From positions 1 to 37,167 of the forward strand of contig CATLCV010000028.1 of NCBI GenBank assembly GCA_949893755.1: a stretch of DNA of 37,167 bases, written 5' to 3'. Below are positions 32,237-37,167 of this stretch, one piece after another; position 1 is the stretch's first letter, and each line of letters opens with the position of its first letter. Under the pieces are notes generated by a model. That model was not told the origin of the DNA. It saw only the letters and a list, made by a program, of their open reading frames with translations, and did not search any database. This stretch comes from an uncultured Lachnospiraceae bacterium (lineage in GTDB: Bacteria; Bacillota; Clostridia; Lachnospirales; Lachnospiraceae). Position numbers and translations under genes: made by a program.

Positions 32237-33160
32237 TCACTCTGTCTCTGCCGCATCCTCTACATTCAGGATGTTGTCACACACATCCACAGAGATCAGG
32301 TACACGATCCGGGAATCATTCAGCATGACATATCGGTTTCCTTCCCCGTCCTCGCTGCCGATATACAGCGTCAGGATCTGTTCTTCCTCGTCCTTTGTAT
32401 AGGTTGCCTCCACAGTCGTCCGGGAAGCTTCGTCCAGGCCGAAGCCCTTCAGGTCTTTGTCCTCTACGGAATAATCCGCCGCAGAGCTCAAGGTGACCGC
32501 GCCGAGACCGCCTGCCACGGCAGCAATATTTTTCGCGTCATCCTCATTTTCCGAATCATATGTGGTCGTCTCGCCGCCGCGCGTGATCACTTCCTTTTTC
32601 AGATTGCCGCTCCCGATATTCGGATAGTCGTCCAGCTGCGCCATTTCCTCCAGCGTATGCTGCAGCGTTCCGGTTACGGAGCTGCTGACGGTGTAGATCT
32701 TCTCCGTCGTTTTGTTCAGAAGATAATAGGCCTCATCCACTGCGTTTCCTATACTCAGCTCCGTCTCCTTTCCGTCCGTGTCCGTCAGCTTCACCGTATA
32801 GGCGGGGGCATCCAGGCCGTAAGCTTCCAGATCATCGCCGTCTTTCAGCTCCCGCAGAGCTTCCAGCTTTCCAAAGGATGAGACGATCTGTTCCGGGTAG
32901 GTCTGGGCCAGCGGAAAATCCGGATCCTGCTGATAGATCCAGGTGTCCTCCTTCTTTTCAAACGTGAACTCGCCGCTTTCTGTCTGATAGCTGACCGAAT
33001 CCACTTCGCTGATATCTGTTGCATAGATCTTAGCCGCTTCCTCCTCGGCTTCCTGCTTTTCTTCCTGCTTCTGGTTATGATTTTTCATCAGGAAAAGGAT
33101 CACCAGAAGCAGGGGCAGGATCAGAAGAAGGCACAGCAAACGTTTCTTTTTTTTCTCCAT
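32237..33160 (-). CDS. DUF4340 domain-containing protein
   Basis: 307 residues. A basic start and one membrane helix (about 7-25) anchor it, followed by a Glu/Lys-rich linker (QKQEEKQEAEEEAAKIY). The remainder is the DUF4340 type of beta-rich repeat (VDSVSYQTESGEFTFEKKED, LEAYGLDAPAYTVKLTDTDG, GNAVDEAYYLLNKTTEKIYT), with a second similar half (LKGFGLDEASRTTVEATYT). The exported domain should lie outside the membrane. DUF4340 proteins usually accompany GldG-like proteins and a GldA/GldF ABC transporter, exactly as here; the process they serve in non-gliding Firmicutes is unknown. It is the last gene of the four-gene operon. Confidence 0.85.
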   Translation of the reverse strand: MEKKKKRLLCLLLILPLLLVILFLMKNHNQKQEEKQEAEEEAAKIYATDISEVDSVSYQTESGEFTFEKKEDTWIYQQDPDFPLAQTYPEQIVSSFGKLEALRELKDGDDLEAYGLDAPAYTVKLTDTDGKETELSIGNAVDEAYYLLNKTTEKIYTVSSSVTGTLQHTLEEMAQLDDYPNIGSGNLKKEVITRGGETTTYDSENEDDAKNIAAVAGGLGAVTLSSAADYSVEDKDLKGFGLDEASRTTVEATYTKDEEEQILTLYIGSEDGEGNRYVMLNDSRIVYLISVDVCDNILNVEDAAETE

Positions 33161-33177
33161 AGATCCCTCCTGCTGTT

Positions 33178-34641
33178 TTACGCTTTTCTCCGCTTAAACC
33201 ATACGGTGAATCCTCCCGCGAGGATCACCAGCGGGATTCCGAATATTGCGAACAGGCTCAAAAGTCCGACATGCTGGATCGTATTGTACTGCACTGCCAG
33301 GCTCTTCGGCTCGATGGACAGGTTTTCCACTCCGTCAAAGTTTGCCGTCACCGCATTCATAAACAGGGTCGTATTTTCCAGGGTCGTAAATGTTTCCGTA
33401 AGCTGGGAATCGATCATATTCGCCGAGGAGATCACGGTCAGGCGGGTCTCCTTTGTTTGATCGTCCGCATTGCCGCCATCTTCTGCCGACTCATCTCCAT
33501 TCCCGCTGTCCGAATCCCCTGTACCGCTCACCGTCTCCGTCGCCACAGCCCCCAGCGTATAGGTTCCGTCTGTCTGCGTTTCCTCGGTCACAGCCGCGCC
33601 GGAATTGCTGGTGGTCATAAAAGAGGTGGCGGATATCGTATCCCGCGCCGGGTCTGTCAGATTCAGCCCGTGTGCATTGATCAGCAGCACCATTTCCGAA
33701 GCCATGCCCTTCGCCATATCTCCGCTCAGGCTCAGCATGGGGAAGATATAAAATGCATTTCCCTGGTAGCAGCGCTGAGGATCCGCGATATAGCCGTCCG
33801 CAGCCTCCATGCCGTATTCCTTCATGACAGCCGCCAGGTTGGGCAGCTCCGTGGCGTTGGTCTCTCCCAGCAGGAGCAGCATTTTGCCGCCTTCTGCCAG
33901 ATAGGAAAGCACTGCATCCCTTTCCTCCTCCGTCAGGTCATTGGCCGGCGCGTTCATCAGAAGCAGATCGCAGTCCTCCGGGATATCCTGGTTCATCAGC
34001 AGATTCCACTCCGATACCGTATAGTTGTTCTTATCCATCAGCTCGGTGATATTTGCGGGAAGCGTGCTCTCTCCATGTCCGGCGGTACGGTAGATCTGCT
34101 TTTCTTCTTCGCTGGTCACATAATTGACCGCGCTGGTAAGCTGCCCCTCTCCGTCGAACTCATTTTCCGAAATGCTGCCTGTATAATAATAGGAAGAATA
34201 GTCTACCACCACGATCTGGTCAAATGTCACCGCCGTGGTTCTATCAGTCTCTTCGCAGGATACAATGATCGAATTTTCAGACGCATCATAATCCTGCAGC
34301 GCGGAAGGATGCAGCACCGGGTCGATCCATTCCACTTTGATATATTTTGAAAGGGAAGCATATTTACTCAGAAATGTCCGGATCCTTTCGTCCGTCTCCT
34401 CCTGCACGGCGAGTACCGTGAACTTCACCTCCGTATCCAGGTCCTTCAGGAACTCCCTGCTCGTATCCGTAATCTCGTAAATCTTTGAATTGCTGACGTC
34501 AATGCTGCGGTATTTCTCCGGAAGCTGACCAAAGATCAGATTGACCACAACCACGATCGCAACCACTACTGCCGTCAATCCCACGCTGTACATGCCATGC
34601 GCTGTTCCTGTCGTATGAAATAATCTTTTCATTTTTTCCAC
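33178..34641 (-). CDS. GldG-like ABC transporter auxiliary protein
   Basis: 487 residues. There is one N-terminal membrane helix (about 17-38) and one C-terminal (about 458-480, followed by KRRKA). The large domain between them matches the ABC_transp_aux/GldG type (PF09822): YEITDTSREFLKDLDTEVKF at the start, YRTAGHGESTLPANITELM and DCDLLLMNAPANDLTEEERD in the middle. An acidic low-complexity insert (GTGDSDSGNGDESAEDGGNA) is a likely surface linker. In Bacteroidetes GldG works with GldA and GldF in gliding; here the genes form an export-type ABC system of unknown cargo. It lies 17 bases before the DUF4340 gene and 12 after the permease. Confidence 0.88.
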   Translation of the reverse strand: MEKMKRLFHTTGTAHGMYSVGLTAVVVAIVVVVNLIFGQLPEKYRSIDVSNSKIYEITDTSREFLKDLDTEVKFTVLAVQEETDERIRTFLSKYASLSKYIKVEWIDPVLHPSALQDYDASENSIIVSCEETDRTTAVTFDQIVVVDYSSYYYTGSISENEFDGEGQLTSAVNYVTSEEEKQIYRTAGHGESTLPANITELMDKNNYTVSEWNLLMNQDIPEDCDLLLMNAPANDLTEEERDAVLSYLAEGGKMLLLLGETNATELPNLAAVMKEYGMEAADGYIADPQRCYQGNAFYIFPMLSLSGDMAKGMASEMVLLINAHGLNLTDPARDTISATSFMTTSNSGAAVTEETQTDGTYTLGAVATETVSGTGDSDSGNGDESAEDGGNADDQTKETRLTVISSANMIDSQLTETFTTLENTTLFMNAVTANFDGVENLSIEPKSLAVQYNTIQHVGLLSLFAIFGIPLVILAGGFTVWFKRRKA

Positions 34642-34653
34642 GGTCTGTTCCTC

Positions 34654-35520
34654 CTAACTCCAACGTCTTTTCTGGATCGTCTGTACGGTCAGGAATATAA
34701 ATACCGTAATCACAGACAGATACAGGATGATCCCGCTCAGATCCACGATATGATTCTGCGTAATTCCCGTAAATACATCCGCAAAGGCAAGCTTTCCAAG
34801 CAGCTTTGACAGCAGATTTTCAAACAGTGCGGGCTTCACAAAATACGCGGTGACACACCCGATCACGCAGACTGCCTCCATGACGGCGCTCAGCACCCAG
34901 TTCAGCGTCATTTGCCAGATATACAGGATGATCACGCTCAGTATGAGCAGCAGCCCCACCAGGCAGCCGGAAGCGGAGGACGGCAGGAAGCTTACGATCC
35001 CGTTCCACAGATACAAAAGCAACAGGACTCCGAAGGTACTGACGAAGGCAATGATCTGGCTCTCCGTCAGGGTGGACAGAAACATGCCGATGGCAAGGTA
35101 TACACAGCCCAGCATGAAGAATACCCCGATGGAAATATAATCCACCTTCAGGTATGCCGTCCCGTTCATTTTTATGATCAGCGGAAACAGGCAGAAGATC
35201 ACGTTGGGCACCGCGACCACAGTAGCCATCGCAAAATATTTTCCCAAAACCACTTTCGTCAGACTGACCGGCGCCGTCAAAAGGAGCTGATCCGTCTTGT
35301 TCTTCCGTTCCTCCGAAAAGCTCCGCATGGTGATCAGCGGGATCCCTACGATAAAGACGATCAGGGAACCGGATAATGTATAGGAAAAATACGGATACCC
35401 TGCGGTCAGGTTATAGGCTGTAAAATAAATCCCCGTAAAAAGTACCAGAAACGCAACAAATACGCATCCGATCATCGACTGAAAGTAGGAACGCAGTTCC
35501 CTCTTATAAATCGCCAGCAT
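34654..35520 (-). CDS. ABC-2 type permease (GldF-like)
   Basis: 288 residues with six predicted membrane helices. It begins MLAIYKRELRSYFQSMIGCV, the usual start of ABC-2 permeases of the GldF/NosY kind. The conserved cytosolic segment PLITMRSFSEERKNKTDQLL and KVVLGKYFAMATVV fit the ABC-2 signature. It should pair with the ATPase encoded just upstream, whose gene it overlaps by 17 bases, in an exporter-type complex in the cytoplasmic membrane. Cargo unknown. Confidence 0.9.
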   Translation of the reverse strand: MLAIYKRELRSYFQSMIGCVFVAFLVLFTGIYFTAYNLTAGYPYFSYTLSGSLIVFIVGIPLITMRSFSEERKNKTDQLLLTAPVSLTKVVLGKYFAMATVVAVPNVIFCLFPLIIKMNGTAYLKVDYISIGVFFMLGCVYLAIGMFLSTLTESQIIAFVSTFGVLLLLYLWNGIVSFLPSSASGCLVGLLLILSVIILYIWQMTLNWVLSAVMEAVCVIGCVTAYFVKPALFENLLSKLLGKLAFADVFTGITQNHIVDLSGIILYLSVITVFIFLTVQTIQKRRWS

Positions 35521-36478
35521 CTGCAGCCGCCTCCTCTCCCTGTGTCAGTTCCATGAATACCTCTTCCAGACTTGCTTTGGATGTTTTCAGCATGAGGAGC
35601 GGACAGCCTGCTTCTGCAAATGCAAGGAATATGGATTCGCGGATATCCTGCTCCCCTTCGGAAGCCGCTGGCCCCATCTCGATCTTCGCGTATGTCGTAT
35701 GCTCCGCTGTCCTCTTTAGCTCCAGCTTTTCGATCCCGGTGATACCGCGCAGGATCCGCCGTACTTCTTCCGGTTCTGCTTTGGTCTCGATCTCCAGACT
35801 GTTCTGTCCGGCCATCAGATGCTCCAGGTTGTCGGGCGTATCGCTGGCCACCAGCTTGCCCCTGGAAATGATCATGATATAGTCGCAGACCTCCCGCACC
35901 TCCGCCAGGATATGGGAGCTGAGGATCACCGTGTGCTCCTTTGCCATGTCCCGGATCAGTTCCCGGATCTCGATGATCTGCTTGGGGTCCAGCCCCACGG
36001 TAGGCTCATCCAGGATGATGATATCCGGGAATCCCAGGATGGCCTGAGCCAGCCCCACCCTCTGACGGTAGCCCTTGGACAGATTCCTGATCAGGCGATA
36101 TTCCACGTCCTTGAGTTTTGTGATCTCCATCACCTGACCGACTGCGTTTTCCCGCTCTTTCCTCGGGATTTCCTTTAACTCTGCCGCAAATTCCAGATAT
36201 TCCTGTACGGTCATATCCATGTACAGGGGCGGAAGCTCCGGCAGATACCCGATATGTTTCTTGGCTTCCTCGGGTTCCTTTAAGATATCATGTCCGTCGA
36301 TGACAACCTCGCCCTCCGTTGCTCCCAGATAGCCGGTCATGATATTCATGGTGGTTGATTTTCCGGCGCCGTTCGGCCCCAAAAAGCCGTAGATTCTCCC
36401 TGGTTCCAGCTGAAAATCCAGGTGATCTACGGCAAGATGGGTTCCATATTTTTTCACTAAATTCTTTACCTCAATCAA
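35504..36478 (-). CDS. ABC transporter ATP-binding protein (GldA-like)
   Basis: 324 residues from a TTG start at 36478, which has GGAGG seven bases upstream. Walker A is GPNGAGKSTTMNIMTG (about 34-49). The Q-loop region is YLPELPPLYMDMTVQEYLEF, the signature is NLSKGYRQRVGLAQ, Walker B is IIILDEPTVGLDP, and the switch histidine is in TVILSSHILAEV. The C-terminal extension (about 225-324) is typical of the CcmA/GldA group. It energises the ABC-2 permease that follows. It is the first gene of the operon ATPase-permease-GldG-DUF4340, transcribed away from recQ. Confidence 0.93.
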   Translation of the reverse strand: MIEVKNLVKKYGTHLAVDHLDFQLEPGRIYGFLGPNGAGKSTTMNIMTGYLGATEGEVVIDGHDILKEPEEAKKHIGYLPELPPLYMDMTVQEYLEFAAELKEIPRKERENAVGQVMEITKLKDVEYRLIRNLSKGYRQRVGLAQAILGFPDIIILDEPTVGLDPKQIIEIRELIRDMAKEHTVILSSHILAEVREVCDYIMIISRGKLVASDTPDNLEHLMAGQNSLEIETKAEPEEVRRILRGITGIEKLELKRTAEHTTYAKIEMGPAASEGEQDIRESIFLAFAEAGCPLLMLKTSKASLEEVFMELTQGEEAAADAGDL

Positions 36479-36560
36479 ATCCTTACCTCCCTAGCGATGT
36501 GATGTGTTCCATAGGACTGGTATGCATCAGTTCCCTCCAGCATACGCTGGTATGTAAAAG

Positions 36561-36619
36561 AACCGCACAAAAATAACCTGGTTAAGCGGTATCTCTGTTC
36601 AGGTTATTTTTGTACGGTT
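36561..36619. terminator. long hairpin between recQ and the ABC operon
   Basis: ACAAAAATAACCTG (36567-36580) pairs perfectly with CAGGTTATTTTTGT (36600-36613), extended after one mismatch by AACCG (36561-36565) and CGGTT (36615-36619). The T-rich arm allows termination in either direction. It probably ends the recQ transcript, whose stop is at 36696. Confidence 0.6.
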
Positions 36620-36695
36620 ATTAAGGTAGCAAATGTTTGTGAAATTTTTGTGTATGAAGTGTGAGAATGTTGTTTACGTTACATGGTACATGTTC

Positions 36696-37167
36696 TTACA
36701 TTTTCTCCGCATAAACACGGACGATCTCCATAAATGCCTCCCCGTACTTGTCGTACTTCACCTTCCCGATTCCGTTGATCTCCAGCATGGCATCCTGGGT
36801 CGTCGGCAGAAATGTACTCATTTCCTTTAAGGTCTTATCTGAAAAAATGATATACGGCGGGACGTGTTCTTTCTGTGCGAGTTCGTAGCGGTATTTCCGA
36901 AGCTGTTCGAACAGATCCGGATATTTTGCGTCCACGGCTGTTTTTTTCTTCTTTTCCTGTCCCTTGGATGCGGTTCTTTCCTGCTCCTTCGGAAGTTTTA
37001 AGATCACCCGAAAAGAGGAATCTGCCGCATACCCCGGCATGATGTCCTGCGCTTCCGAATCCTCCGCGTTTTTCGCTTCCTCCTGCTCCCAATACTCCAA
37101 CAGCTCCCGTCCGCTCTTTGTCATTTTCAGCACCGGATAATCGCTGGTCGTGAGGAACAGATACCCC
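36696..37167 (-). CDS. recQ: ATP-dependent DNA helicase RecQ, C-terminal part
   Basis: The last 156 residues are visible; the gene enters from the right edge of the window in frame. The first visible part (GYLFLTTSDYPVLKMT) is the end of the RQC winged-helix domain. It is followed by a Lys/Glu-rich linker and an HRDC domain (DLFEQLRKYRYELAQKEHVP, PYIIFSDKTLKEMSTFLPTT, MLEINGIGKVKYDKYGEAFM). This arrangement is that of bacterial RecQ, a 3'-5' helicase in recombination and replication repair. The helicase core lies outside the window. An ATG/GTG near 37133 is internal and not the true start. Confidence 0.88.
   Translation of the reverse strand, partial: GYLFLTTSDYPVLKMTKSGRELLEYWEQEEAKNAEDSEAQDIMPGYAADSSFRVILKLPKEQERTASKGQEKKKKTAVDAKYPDLFEQLRKYRYELAQKEHVPPYIIFSDKTLKEMSTFLPTTQDAMLEINGIGKVKYDKYGEAFMEIVRVYAEKM

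Noticed and set aside
1..37167. CRISPR array, rRNA genes, phage or integrative element genes
   Set aside because: No regularly spaced repeats, no rRNA-like sequence, and no integrase, transposase or phage structural genes were seen anywhere in the window.

Overview
The window looks like chromosomal DNA of a Gram-positive member of the Clostridia, most likely a Lachnospiraceae species. Pointers are strong AGGAGG-type ribosome binding sites, TTGACA/TATAAT promoters, an extended Firmicutes-type S12 protein, a SAM-I (S-box) leader on metK, a lysS with a C-terminal tRNA-binding domain, and several small proteins that I associate with Lachnospiraceae. No genus can be assigned from the sequence alone.

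Layout. 1-313: 5' part of a family 2 glycosyltransferase gene cut by the window edge. 600-4400: a gene-poor, more AT-rich accessory stretch with a CD3324-type regulator, two unrecognised small genes, a gene remnant, and a probable toxin-antitoxin operon. In that operon an MqsR-like protein is followed by an MqsA-type zinc-finger/HTH protein fused to a Panacea (DUF4065) domain. Its promoter carries a 20-bp palindrome at the expected transcription start. 4407-5051: a lone cyclase-family hydrolase.

5143-20659: a long, nearly all minus-strand housekeeping block: lysS, greA, dusB, coaX, a DUF6145-type protein, birA, argF, a TrmH/SpoU-type methyltransferase, a histidine kinase/response regulator pair, metK under a SAM riboswitch, murA, a shikimate kinase, a conserved unknown, mtnA and rpiB. 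A 190-bp element with terminal inverted repeats and strong internal hairpins lies between argF and the methyltransferase. Part of its end sequence recurs at 20903-20924.

20989-31185: an M18 aminopeptidase, a small AT-rich two-gene membrane-protein unit, then tuf, fusA, rpsG and rpsL. tuf has its own promoter, and rpsL is separated from rpsG by an unusual 464-bp palindrome-rich spacer. Next come xpt, a 55-residue protein, a BlaI/MecI-type repressor with an M56 metallopeptidase that ends in a PASTA-like segment, a structured terminator, and tRNA-Ala.

31253-37167: tRNA-Gly and tRNA-Leu, a zinc-ribbon membrane protein, a Gld-type ABC export/auxiliary operon (ATPase, permease, GldG-like protein, DUF4340 protein), and the 3' part of recQ.

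The most interesting item is the toxin-antitoxin locus at 1870-3421. Less certain but worth checking are the hairpin element at 12142-12331, the rpsL-rpsG spacer, and the M56-PASTA protein. No transposase, integrase, CRISPR array, rRNA or origin was seen.
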